64,000 bases of DNA from assembly GCF_023554255.2 (NCBI RefSeq), contig NZ_JAMJWD020000002.1, positions 310,001 to 374,000 of the forward strand, read 5' to 3'. Each line of letters starts with the position of its first letter. Within the stretch, counting starts at the first letter, position 1. The notes under the pieces were generated by a model. That model made no database searches. It saw only the letters and a list, made by a program, of their open reading frames with translations, and was not told where the DNA came from. The position numbers were made by a program, and so were the translations under genes. This DNA comes from Phyllobacterium sp. 21LDTY02-6 (lineage in GTDB: Bacteria > Pseudomonadota > Alphaproteobacteria > Rhizobiales > Rhizobiaceae). Below are positions 8,770-16,543 of this stretch, in pieces.

Positions 8770-10008
8770 TCAGAGTCCCTGTGCGGGGCCTGTGGTCCCC
8801 CAGGGCGATTCATAAAGTTCGCACAGCGCGACAACGGCGGCGCCTTGAGCCCATATTTCCTCTGGCGAATGATCGAAGACCAGTTCCGCCACATTCTTGA
8901 GCGATGGCGGAATGGCCTGGATATAGGCGGCGCTCAGGCTCTGCAGAAACGGCTTGCCCAATGCGAGGCTCGATCCGACCACGATGATGAGCGGTGGCGC
9001 GAACAGAGTGACGATATTGGCAAGCGCCGTTCCCACGGCCTCGCCAGCGCTGGCCGCGGCACGCACGAGTGCGTCATCTTCCGCTTCTATGAGAGTCTGG
9101 GCATGGTGCATTCCGCGCCCCAATTGTATGGCCTCGGCAAAACGTCCTGCCGCCGGATGCGCTGCCAGAATGGCGCTTTCGCCCGCCTTGCTGGACAATC
9201 GCACTGGTCCACCGGGGCCGACACCGACGACAAGGTCACCGAGATTGTGGTTCAAACCGCCGGCGCCCCGGAACAATTGCCCCTGATGCAGCACGCCGAG
9301 GCCAAGGGTTCGCTCCAGCGAAACCAGCACCATATCGTCCAGATCGCGCGCCTTGCCGAACCAGTGATGGGCAAGCGTTATGGCGTGGGCGTCGCTTTCG
9401 ACGATGGTCGCCGTTCGCAAGCGCTCGGTCATCTCGGAGGCGAAGTCGACATCGATATCCCGAAACACCGGGCTCGTCAGCACGCGGCCGGTGCGATGCT
9501 CGATGACGCCGGGCAACCCTATACATACGGAATCGATCTCATCCAGCGACAGGCCGGCATCGACCACGCATCGCCTTACGCCATCCTCGATCAGGTCGGC
9601 AATCACACCGATCGGCTGCCGATCGACCCGCAGGTCCAGCGTCAATGTCGAAAGCACCTCACCTTTGAAGTTCGTTACGACGAATGTCATCCGGTTCGAT
9701 GCGATCTTGGCCCCCACGACGCGCGCTGCGTCCGGATTGAGCTCGAGCATGACCCTTGGCCGGCCACGCACGGCGGCATCCCGCAGATCGCCTTCATGGC
9801 GCGTCAGGATGAGTCCGTCATCCAGGAGCGATGCCGTAATCGCCGACACCGTCGTCGTCGACAGCTCGCTTCTCTCACTGATTTCGATGCGGGATATCGG
9901 TCCGAAGCGGCGAATCGTATCCAATATCGTGAAGCGATTGATCGCTCGCATAAGTTCGGGATCGGCGGTTTTCATGGAACTACCAGGCAGTTGAGGAGTA
10001 TCCGGCAT
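8770..10008 (-). CDS. ROK family transcriptional regulator
   Basis: 412-residue ROK protein: an N-terminal winged helix (about 15-80, with ISRIEISERSELSTTTVSAI as the recognition region) followed by a sugar-kinase-like fold. The zinc motif CxCGxxGC usual in ROK proteins is absent; the corresponding region reads GPGGPVRLSSKAGESAILAA. The E-x-GH element is also altered, so sugar kinase activity is unlikely. It most likely represses the divergent importer and its own operon in response to a sugar. Two matching CCGCAyTACGGAA sites lie upstream. The start at 10008 lacks a clear ribosome site; the ATG at 9975 is an alternative. Confidence 0.85.
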   Translation of the reverse strand: MPDTPQLPGSSMKTADPELMRAINRFTILDTIRRFGPISRIEISERSELSTTTVSAITASLLDDGLILTRHEGDLRDAAVRGRPRVMLELNPDAARVVGAKIASNRMTFVVTNFKGEVLSTLTLDLRVDRQPIGVIADLIEDGVRRCVVDAGLSLDEIDSVCIGLPGVIEHRTGRVLTSPVFRDIDVDFASEMTERLRTATIVESDAHAITLAHHWFGKARDLDDMVLVSLERTLGLGVLHQGQLFRGAGGLNHNLGDLVVGVGPGGPVRLSSKAGESAILAAHPAAGRFAEAIQLGRGMHHAQTLIEAEDDALVRAAASAGEAVGTALANIVTLFAPPLIIVVGSSLALGKPFLQSLSAAYIQAIPPSLKNVAELVFDHSPEEIWAQGAAVVALCELYESPWGTTGPAQGL

Positions 10009-10021
10009 CGGTATATTTTTG

Positions 10022-10034
10022 CCGCATTACGGAA
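10022..10034. promoter_or_regulatory. Putative ROK operator, copy 1
   Basis: CCGCATTACGGAA, a partial dyad (CCG..CGG), lies 14 bases in front of the ROK gene start. A copy differing by one base lies 106 bases away before the importer. Two matching sites in a divergent control region suggest binding by the local regulator; this is inference. Confidence 0.45.
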
Positions 10035-10095
10035 TAAATAGCAGGACCCCTCTGCTGCCTGTCAAGCAGTTTAAGCCATTTGTGACAATTTAAGG

Positions 10096-10124
10096 TTGAC
10101 AACCAACGCCTATTGCTTTGAATT
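10096..10124 (+). promoter_or_regulatory. Putative sigma70-type promoter for the CUT1 importer
   Basis: TTGACA at 10096-10101 is followed after 17 bases by TGAATT at 10119-10124, a poor -10 match. The downstream ROK-like site at 10128-10140 would cover the transcription start, as expected for repression. Confidence 0.4.
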
Positions 10125-10127
10125 AAT

Positions 10128-10140
10128 CCGCACTACGGAA
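10128..10140. promoter_or_regulatory. Putative ROK operator, copy 2
   Basis: CCGCACTACGGAA matches copy 1 at 12 of 13 bases; with the preceding T it forms TCCG-N5-CGGA dyad symmetry. It lies 30 bases upstream of the importer's first gene, just downstream of a TTGACA promoter box. Confidence 0.45.
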
Positions 10141-10170
10141 AAATTATCTGATTTCTCGGGAGGAGAAGTT

Positions 10171-11478
10171 ATGAATAAGATGATCAGCATCGCCCGCAAG
10201 GGCGAGCGTGTAGTCGTGCGCGCTGCGGCAGCAGGATTGGCGTTGTTCTTGGCCTCCGCGGCGGCCAACGCCCAGACCGTCGTGAAGTGGCTCCATCTCG
10301 AAATAGACCCACGCTATGTGGCGATCTGGGACGACATCGCCAAGAAATACGAAGCCGAACATCCAAATGTCGATATCCAGATGCAGTTCCTGGAGAACGA
10401 GGCATTCAAGGCAAAGCTGCCGACGCTCCTGCAATCGCCAGACGCACCGCATATATTCTACACTTGGGGTGGCGGCGTGTTGAAGCAGCAGTCCGAAACC
10501 GGATCGCTCAAGGATTTGACGCCCTCGATGAAGGCCGAGGACGCCGCCTGGGAGAAGACGTATAATCCCTCCGCTGTGCAGGGCCTCACCTTCAATGAGA
10601 AGATATGGGCAGTGCCAATGAAAATGGGCACGGTCAGCTTCTTCTATAACAAGGAGAAGTTCGCCAAGGCCGGTGTGGATGCCGCAGGCATCAAGACCTG
10701 GAGCAACCTGCTCGACGCGGTCAGGAAGATCAAATCCGCCGGCATCGTCCCGATTGCAGGAGGTGGCGGCGAAAAATGGCCGCTGCATTTCTACTGGAGC
10801 TACCTCGTCATGCGGAATGGCGGGCAGCAAGTGTTTACCGCCGCCAAGAATGGCGAGGGAGAGGGCTTTCTCGACCCCGCCATCATAAAGGCTGGCGAAC
10901 AGCTTGCCGAACTCGGCGCGCTCGAGCCATTCCAGCCCGGCTATCTCGGCACGACCTGGCCCCAGGCGCTCGGCCTTTTCGGCGACGGCAAGGCTGCAAT
11001 GATCCTCGGTTTCGAAAATACCGAGGCCAACCAGCGCAACAATGCAGGCGATGGCAAGGGGCTTAACCCGGAAAACATCGGCCGCTTCGCATTTCCTGTC
11101 GTCGAAGGCGGCGCCGGCGCGGCAACCGACACGCTTGGTGGCCTCAATGGTTGGGCCGTTTCGAAGGACGCACCACAGGAAGCCGTCGATTTCCTGGCTT
11201 ACCTTACGAATGTCGACAATGAGCGCGTCATGGCCAAGGCAGGAATGCTCATCCCCGTGGCCAAAGGAGCGGAGGACGGCGTCGTCAATCCGCTGGTGCG
11301 GCAATCTGCAGAACAATTGGGCGCCTCGACCTGGCACCAGAACTTCTTTGACCAAGACCTTGGCCCGTCCGTCGGCCGCGTCGTCAACGACGTTTCGGTC
11401 GAAATCACATCCGGCCAGATGACATCGGAAGAAGGCGCCCAGATGATCCAGGACGCATTCGAACTGGAGAAGTTCTGA
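10171..11478 (+). CDS. CUT1 sugar ABC transporter, substrate-binding protein
   Basis: 435-residue periplasmic binding protein of the MalE/MsmE type. The ATG at 10171 is preceded by GGGAGGAG and starts a Sec signal peptide that ends at an ANAQT cleavage region near residue 35. The mature part begins with VVKWLHLEIDPRY and contains the family's AVPMKMGTVSFFYNKEKFAK region. It delivers a sugar, probably an oligosaccharide related to the ThuA/Gfo-Idh pathway encoded across the divergent promoter, to the two permeases that follow. The ligand is not determined by the sequence. Confidence 0.9.
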   Translation: MNKMISIARKGERVVVRAAAAGLALFLASAAANAQTVVKWLHLEIDPRYVAIWDDIAKKYEAEHPNVDIQMQFLENEAFKAKLPTLLQSPDAPHIFYTWGGGVLKQQSETGSLKDLTPSMKAEDAAWEKTYNPSAVQGLTFNEKIWAVPMKMGTVSFFYNKEKFAKAGVDAAGIKTWSNLLDAVRKIKSAGIVPIAGGGGEKWPLHFYWSYLVMRNGGQQVFTAAKNGEGEGFLDPAIIKAGEQLAELGALEPFQPGYLGTTWPQALGLFGDGKAAMILGFENTEANQRNNAGDGKGLNPENIGRFAFPVVEGGAGAATDTLGGLNGWAVSKDAPQEAVDFLAYLTNVDNERVMAKAGMLIPVAKGAEDGVVNPLVRQSAEQLGASTWHQNFFDQDLGPSVGRVVNDVSVEITSGQMTSEEGAQMIQDAFELEKF

Positions 11479-11536
11479 TTCAGCATCTGCCCTCTGTCGC
11501 AACATGACTGACGACATGTCCAAAGGTAGGATGAGC

Positions 11537-12475
11537 ATGACTGAACTGCGTGCATCAACGACATTGCTGCCTTCAGCGGCATTGCCAAAGACGGGAAAGG
11601 CGGCAAACCCGCTGGCGCGCGGCCGATTGCCCGTGCTCGTGGTGTTTCTGCCGCCGGCCATCCTGTTGTTCACGATCTTCGTCATCCTGCCGATGGGCGA
11701 AGCGGCATGGTACAGCCTGTATCGCTGGAATGGTTATGGGCTCCCGCAGCAATATGTCGGGTTCCGCAATTTCCAGGTCCTGTTCAACAATGCCGCCTTT
11801 ACGCAGGCCTTGTGGAACAACGGCACCATCATCCTCGTCTCGGTACTGATCCAGATACCGCTGGCGATCTGGTTGGCCATGATGCTGGCCCACCGCATTG
11901 CCGGCGTCGTGGTCTTCCGCCTCATCTTCTTCCTGCCATACGTGCTGGCTGATGTGGCGGCAGGCCTCATCTGGCGCTTTGTCTATGATGGAGATTACGG
12001 CTTGTTCGCCGCCCTGTCGGGATTTCTCGGCATCGCAACGCCCTATGTGCTCGCTGACCGCAATCTCGCGATCTATGCGGTTCTGGCCGTCATCGTGTGG
12101 AAATATTTCGGCTTTCACATGATGCTGTTCATCGCCGGCCTTCAGTCCATAGACAAGAGCGTACTCGAGGCTGCGGAGATCGACGGGGCGACAGGCTGGC
12201 AGAAGTTTCGGCACATCACCCTGCCGCTCCTTGGCTCGACTGTGCGTCTTTCGGTATTTTTCGCGGTGATCGGCTCATTGCAATTGTTCGACATGATCAT
12301 GCCCTTGACGGCCGGCGGACCATCCAACTCCACGCAGACCATGGTGACGTTCCTCTACACCTATGGCGTTACCCGCATGCAGGTCGGCCTCGGCAGCGCA
12401 GTCGGCGTGGTGCTCTTCGTCATCTGCGTCACCCTCGCCTTCGGCTACAAACGGATATTCATGCGCAATGACTGA
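11537..12475 (+). CDS. CUT1 sugar ABC transporter, permease (MalF type)
   Basis: Inner-membrane permease with about six membrane helices and the EAA loop in EAAEIDGATGWQKFRHITLP, the contact to the ATPase. I chose the ATG at 11537 because AGGTAGG ends six bases before it; in-frame ATGs at 11504, 11516 and 11531 would add up to 11 residues. The C-terminus overlaps the next permease start by 8 bases. It forms a heterodimeric channel with the following permease. Confidence 0.88.
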   Translation: MTELRASTTLLPSAALPKTGKAANPLARGRLPVLVVFLPPAILLFTIFVILPMGEAAWYSLYRWNGYGLPQQYVGFRNFQVLFNNAAFTQALWNNGTIILVSVLIQIPLAIWLAMMLAHRIAGVVVFRLIFFLPYVLADVAAGLIWRFVYDGDYGLFAALSGFLGIATPYVLADRNLAIYAVLAVIVWKYFGFHMMLFIAGLQSIDKSVLEAAEIDGATGWQKFRHITLPLLGSTVRLSVFFAVIGSLQLFDMIMPLTAGGPSNSTQTMVTFLYTYGVTRMQVGLGSAVGVVLFVICVTLAFGYKRIFMRND

Positions 12476-13316
12476 CCTTACCTCCTCCACACGCCCAGGC
12501 ACGGCAACCAAGCTCTATCTTTATGTGGCATTGTCGGTCATTGCGGTCCTCGTGCTGGTGCCGCTGCTCACGACAGCGCTCGGCGGTTTCAAGTCTCTCG
12601 GAGAACTGCGCACCAATCCGTTCGGCCTGCCGTCAACCTGGTACTGGTCGAACTATACGGACATCCTGTTCGGCGATCGCTACTGGCGGCAGATGGTCAA
12701 CTCGTTGATCATTGCCGTCTTGACTGTATTTCTCACGCTTGTCGTCTCGGCGATGGCGGCCTTCACCTTCGCCCATGTCCGGTTCTTCGGCTCGGGCTTT
12801 CTACTCAACTATTTTCTGATAGGGCTGATGTTCCCGGCTGCGACCGCAATCCTGCCGCTGTTTATCCGGATACGCGACCTCGGACTGCTCGATTCCTACT
12901 GGGGCGTCGTACTTCCCCAGGTCGCGTTCGGGCTTGGCATGAGCATCCTCCTGTTCCGCAACTATTTCAGGAACCTGCCTGAGGAACTGTTCCAGGCGGC
13001 TTTCGTCGATGGCTGCGGCTATATCCGCTTCTTCTGGTACATCTCGCTGCCCCTCGCCCGGCCGATAATCGCCACCGTGGGCATCATATCGTTCGTTGGC
13101 AGCTGGAACAGCTACATCCTGCCGCTGATCATGCTGAACTCCGAAAACAAATACACGTGGCCGCTCGGGATCATGGTCTATCGCGGCGAATACGGCACGA
13201 ACTGGCAGCTCGCGCTGGCGTTCATCACGCTGACAATCCTCCCGACGATTATCGTCTTCTTCATCGCGCAGAAGCACATCATTGCCGGGCTCACTGCCGG
13301 CGCCGTCAAATCATGA
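12468..13316 (+). CDS. CUT1 sugar ABC transporter, permease (MalG type)
   Basis: 282-residue permease starting at the ATG at 12468 (MTDLTSSTRPGTATKLYLY), within the last codons of the preceding permease; the same frame is open further upstream but without coding character. Six hydrophobic segments are visible, and the EAA-loop equivalent is in FQAAFVDGCGYIRFFWYISL. The C-terminal QKHIIAGLTAGAVKS ending is typical of MalG-like subunits. It pairs with the preceding gene product. Confidence 0.88.
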   Translation: MTDLTSSTRPGTATKLYLYVALSVIAVLVLVPLLTTALGGFKSLGELRTNPFGLPSTWYWSNYTDILFGDRYWRQMVNSLIIAVLTVFLTLVVSAMAAFTFAHVRFFGSGFLLNYFLIGLMFPAATAILPLFIRIRDLGLLDSYWGVVLPQVAFGLGMSILLFRNYFRNLPEELFQAAFVDGCGYIRFFWYISLPLARPIIATVGIISFVGSWNSYILPLIMLNSENKYTWPLGIMVYRGEYGTNWQLALAFITLTILPTIIVFFIAQKHIIAGLTAGAVKS

Positions 13317-13340
13317 TCGACAATCGTTGGAGCATCGCCC

Positions 13341-14411
13341 ATGGCATCCGTTGAACTTCACAATCTGAGAAAGGCGTACGGCACGCTGGATGTCATCCAT
13401 GACCTCTCGCTTTCGATAGAGGATAGCGAGTTCGTGGCGCTGGTCGGCCCGTCCGGCTGCGGCAAGTCCACGCTGCTTCGCATGATCGCCGGGCTTGAAG
13501 AAATCACGAGCGGAAATGTCCTGATTGGCGGCAAGATCGTCAACGGCTTGACGCCGCGCGAGCGCAATATCGCGATGGTGTTCCAGTCCTACGCCCTCTA
13601 TCCGCATATGACGGTGGCGCAGAACATCGGCTTCAACCTCAAAATGTCAGGCGAATCGGCCGCAACGATCAGCGCGCGGGTGGCCGAGGCGGCGCGCATG
13701 CTCGATCTGACAAACCTGCTTGACCGCAAGCCCTCCCAATTGTCCGGCGGGCAGCGCCAGCGGGTTGCCATGGGCCGTGCCGTGGTGCGCGATCCCGAGG
13801 TTTTTCTGTTCGATGAGCCGCTTTCCAACCTCGACGCCAAGCTTCGCGTCCAGATGCGCGCCGAAATCAAGTCGCTACACCAGAAGGTGCAGACGACATC
13901 GATCTACGTCACGCACGACCAGATCGAAGCCATGACCCTGGCAGACCGGATCGTCGTGCTCAATCATGGGCGCATCGAACAACAGGGCGCTCCGATCGAC
14001 CTCTATCGCAACCCCGCCAACCTCTTCGTCGCAGGTTTCATCGGCTCGCCTTCGATGAACGTATTGAAAGGTGTGGTCGAGGGCGTCGACGGCGCGCCAT
14101 GCGTGCGCCTGAGCGACGGAACCGTCATAGGCGTAGCCGCAAAACAAGGGCTGGCGCGCGGACGATCGGTCAAGGTCGGCCTTCGTCCGGAACATTTGTC
14201 GCTGTCCGGCACAGGCAGCGTCTTGCGCGGCGAGACCTTGCTGGTGGAACCCACGGGGGCACACACCCATGTCCTTTTCGACATGGCTGCAAGCAAGGTT
14301 ACCGCCCTGGTAAGCGGAGACACCGCCTTGCGGGTGGGAACGCCGTTTGCCGTGACGATCGATCCGGACCTCGTCCACGTGTTCGACGATGAGAGCGGGC
14401 ACGCGCTCTAA
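13341..14411 (+). CDS. CUT1 sugar ABC transporter, ATP-binding protein (UgpC/MalK type)
   Basis: 356-residue ATPase with Walker [10 protein letters not shown] (36-44), Q-loop [11 protein letters not shown], signature LSGGQRQR (134-141) and Walker B VFLFDEP (154-160). A C-terminal regulatory domain of about 120 residues (MalK-type TOBE/OB) contains [12 protein letters not shown]. It powers the importer encoded by the three preceding genes; a GGAG site precedes the ATG. A weak 7-bp inverted repeat follows the stop and runs into the convergent RTX gene. Confidence 0.9.
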   Translation: MASVELHNLRKAYGTLDVIHDLSLSIEDSEFVALVGPSGCGKSTLLRMIAGLEEITSGNVLIGGKIVNGLTPRERNIAMVFQSYALYPHMTVAQNIGFNLKMSGESAATISARVAEAARMLDLTNLLDRKPSQLSGGQRQRVAMGRAVVRDPEVFLFDEPLSNLDAKLRVQMRAEIKSLHQKVQTTSIYVTHDQIEAMTLADRIVVLNHGRIEQQGAPIDLYRNPANLFVAGFIGSPSMNVLKGVVEGVDGAPCVRLSDGTVIGVAAKQGLARGRSVKVGLRPEHLSLSGTGSVLRGETLLVEPTGAHTHVLFDMAASKVTALVSGDTALRVGTPFAVTIDPDLVHVFDDESGHAL

Positions 14412-14450
14412 CTGACGCGGCACCGCTCGCTCCCTCGGAGGTGACAGGCG

Positions 14451-16202
14451 TCAGAAGATGAAATCACCCTCGGTGATCGTCGGTTCGAGGATGGAACTGA
14501 GCCAGATATTGAAATCGGATGCGCCATCGCCGTCCTCGTCGATCATGACAGTGGTCATGGTCTTTTCTATCACGAGGGCAACTTCACCGGCATTGCCGCT
14601 GAGACCGCCATATCCGACGAAAGTCAGGTCGAGAGGCTCGTCATTGGTGTAGTGACCATAAAAGCCGCTGAGGTCGATCTTGTCGCCCTCGGCGGAATGA
14701 AAGTCTTCAATCGTGCTCACCTTGTTCCAATTGGAGGCAAACACGAAAGTATCGGCCCCGTCGCCGCCATTGAGATAGTCACCGCCATTGGAATCCTCCA
14801 ACCTGTCGTTCCCACCGAGTCCGGTCAGTTCGTCACGCCCCGTATTGCCCGAGAGATAGTTGGCCCCATCCGTGCCCACCAGGCTGTCATAGTCAAAGGG
14901 GCTACCGAGGATATTCTCGATGCCGACAAGTATATCTCCCTCGGCGTCTGCGCCCATGGTGAGGCCGCTATTGAGATTCACCACCACTCCACGCTCATTA
15001 TACGAGTCACCGGAATATTGGACTGTATCCACGCCAGCGCCGCCGTCGATATAGTCGGCCCCTTCGCCGCCCCAGAATGTATTGTCGCTCGCATTGCCGA
15101 TCAGTGTATCAGCGACGGACGTGGTGGCATCAACGTTTTCCACATTGCTGATCGTATCTTCCAGGAAATTGCCGCGCATGACGGTGCCGGCGGCAAGATC
15201 CACGGTTACGCCGCCATGCTGGATCGCCTCTTCGCCGGGAATCGAATAGAAGCCGAGAATCCGGATCGTGTCGCTGCCACTACCGCCGTCGATCGTGTCG
15301 CTGCCGACACCGGGATCGATATGGTCGTCATCGGCTCCGCCTTCTATGAAATCGTCCCCGTATCCGCCATATAATCCGTCGTGACCGGCCCCACCGCGGA
15401 TGAAGTCGTTGCCATCCTCACCATCGAGAACGACGCCCTTGTCGTTGCCGATGAGTGTGTCGTCGAAGCTACTGCCGCGCACCCGTTCGATATTGCGAAG
15501 GGAATCGCCCTCCGCCTCGCCGCCGTGGCCGGTCCCTGTCGCCAGGTCGACCCGCACGCCCGCCGTTGAGTTGCTGTAGATGGCGCGATCATTGTCGCTT
15601 TCGCCGCCGTCGAGCACGTCTGCGCCTGCGCCACCCTCGAGATTGTCATACCCCGCGCCGGCAAGCAGAATGTCATCGCCCTCCCCGCCCTCGAGTTCGT
15701 CATCGACGGCAGTTCCGATGATCAGATCATTGCCTTCATCACCGGAAATAGAGGCGCCCCGCTCATTGCCCGGAATATAGCCGCCGGTCAGTGACGTCTG
15801 CCCGCTGATCAGGATATCGTCGCCGGCACCACCGATGAGCGTGCCATAGCCGGCAAGGATCGTATCATTGCCTGCGCCACCATCGAGCAGGTCACCCTCG
15901 CCCTCCTGATTGCGTCCGCCTGTAAGCCAATCGTCGCCGTCTCCGCCATAAAGCGCATCGTCGCCGCTGCCGCCATCCAGGAAATCGTCACCGCCGAAGC
16001 CATTGATCGTGTCTTCGCCAGCGGTGCCAACAAGAGAGTCGTCTCCCTCGGTGCCGTCGATGATTGCAGCCGGCGCGGCAGTACTGGTCCTTGCAAAGGT
16101 CGATGACAGGCCAAATTGAGCTTCCCACCAACGGTCGTCGGTCGGATTGGCATCCATCAGGTAGGAATCGGTCGACGGGGAATTTTTCGGTAAAGCGACC
16201 AT
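14451..16202 (-). CDS. RTX-type calcium-binding secreted protein
   Basis: 583-residue protein composed largely of glycine/aspartate nonapeptide repeats GGxGxDxLx (for example DGGSGDDALYGGDGDDWLTG near residue 75), which form calcium-filled parallel beta rolls outside the cell. No Sec signal is seen. The C-terminal part, with GADTFVFASNWNKVSTIEDF and GDKIDLSGFYG, resembles the type I secretion target region of RTX proteins. The start has an AGGAGA site 8 bases upstream. It lies divergent from a second RTX gene. No type I ABC exporter is encoded in the window, so secretion must use one elsewhere. It may be an adhesin or matrix protein; no enzymatic domain is seen. Confidence 0.85.
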   Translation of the reverse strand: MVALPKNSPSTDSYLMDANPTDDRWWEAQFGLSSTFARTSTAAPAAIIDGTEGDDSLVGTAGEDTINGFGGDDFLDGGSGDDALYGGDGDDWLTGGRNQEGEGDLLDGGAGNDTILAGYGTLIGGAGDDILISGQTSLTGGYIPGNERGASISGDEGNDLIIGTAVDDELEGGEGDDILLAGAGYDNLEGGAGADVLDGGESDNDRAIYSNSTAGVRVDLATGTGHGGEAEGDSLRNIERVRGSSFDDTLIGNDKGVVLDGEDGNDFIRGGAGHDGLYGGYGDDFIEGGADDDHIDPGVGSDTIDGGSGSDTIRILGFYSIPGEEAIQHGGVTVDLAAGTVMRGNFLEDTISNVENVDATTSVADTLIGNASDNTFWGGEGADYIDGGAGVDTVQYSGDSYNERGVVVNLNSGLTMGADAEGDILVGIENILGSPFDYDSLVGTDGANYLSGNTGRDELTGLGGNDRLEDSNGGDYLNGGDGADTFVFASNWNKVSTIEDFHSAEGDKIDLSGFYGHYTNDEPLDLTFVGYGGLSGNAGEVALVIEKTMTTVMIDEDGDGASDFNIWLSSILEPTITEGDFIF

Positions 16203-16543
16203 TGTTCATTCTCCTCAGTGAACATTGAGCTCGTGAAATGGAACCGGCGTCTACAGATTAATCAAGTTAGCACTGAAATCTCGATTGTACACATTCATAA
16301 TTTCGACATAGGTCCAGCAGCTCAACCAAGATAAAATTTCAAAGCATATTATGGATACTTTGCCGACAATATATGTATAAAGATATTGATTGGCCGATCC
16401 TGATTTTTGTAGTTCACTACGGATAGATATCCGCATTTATTTTGAAAACGCCGCCAATTTCTGCTGGATATGACGGCAGCGATATCTGGCGGCATGCGGC
16501 GGAGGAATGATTTTGACTTGATCAGATCCGGGAGGAGGATTTC
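16203..16543. other. AT-rich divergent control region between two RTX genes
   Basis: 341 bases without a credible gene, clearly richer in A+T than the flanks. It must contain the promoters of both RTX genes. Sequences such as TATATGTATAAAGATATTGA near 16365-16385 could be promoter elements, but I could not define -35/-10 pairs with confidence. Confidence 0.5.

Noticed and set aside
10144-11685. 513-codon minus-strand frame opposite the importer binding protein
   Set aside because: The plus strand has a signal peptide, ribosome site and clear family motifs; the antisense frame has none.
6980-14411. Naming the locus thuEFGKAB
   Set aside because: Gene order and the ROK (not LacI) regulator differ from the Sinorhizobium thu operon, and the sugar cannot be inferred, so I withheld those symbols.
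14412-14454. Inverted repeat CTGACGC/GCGTCAG between the ABC ATPase and the RTX gene
   Set aside because: Only 7 bp with a loop of about 29 bases, no T-run, and it runs into the RTX stop codon; too weak to call a terminator.
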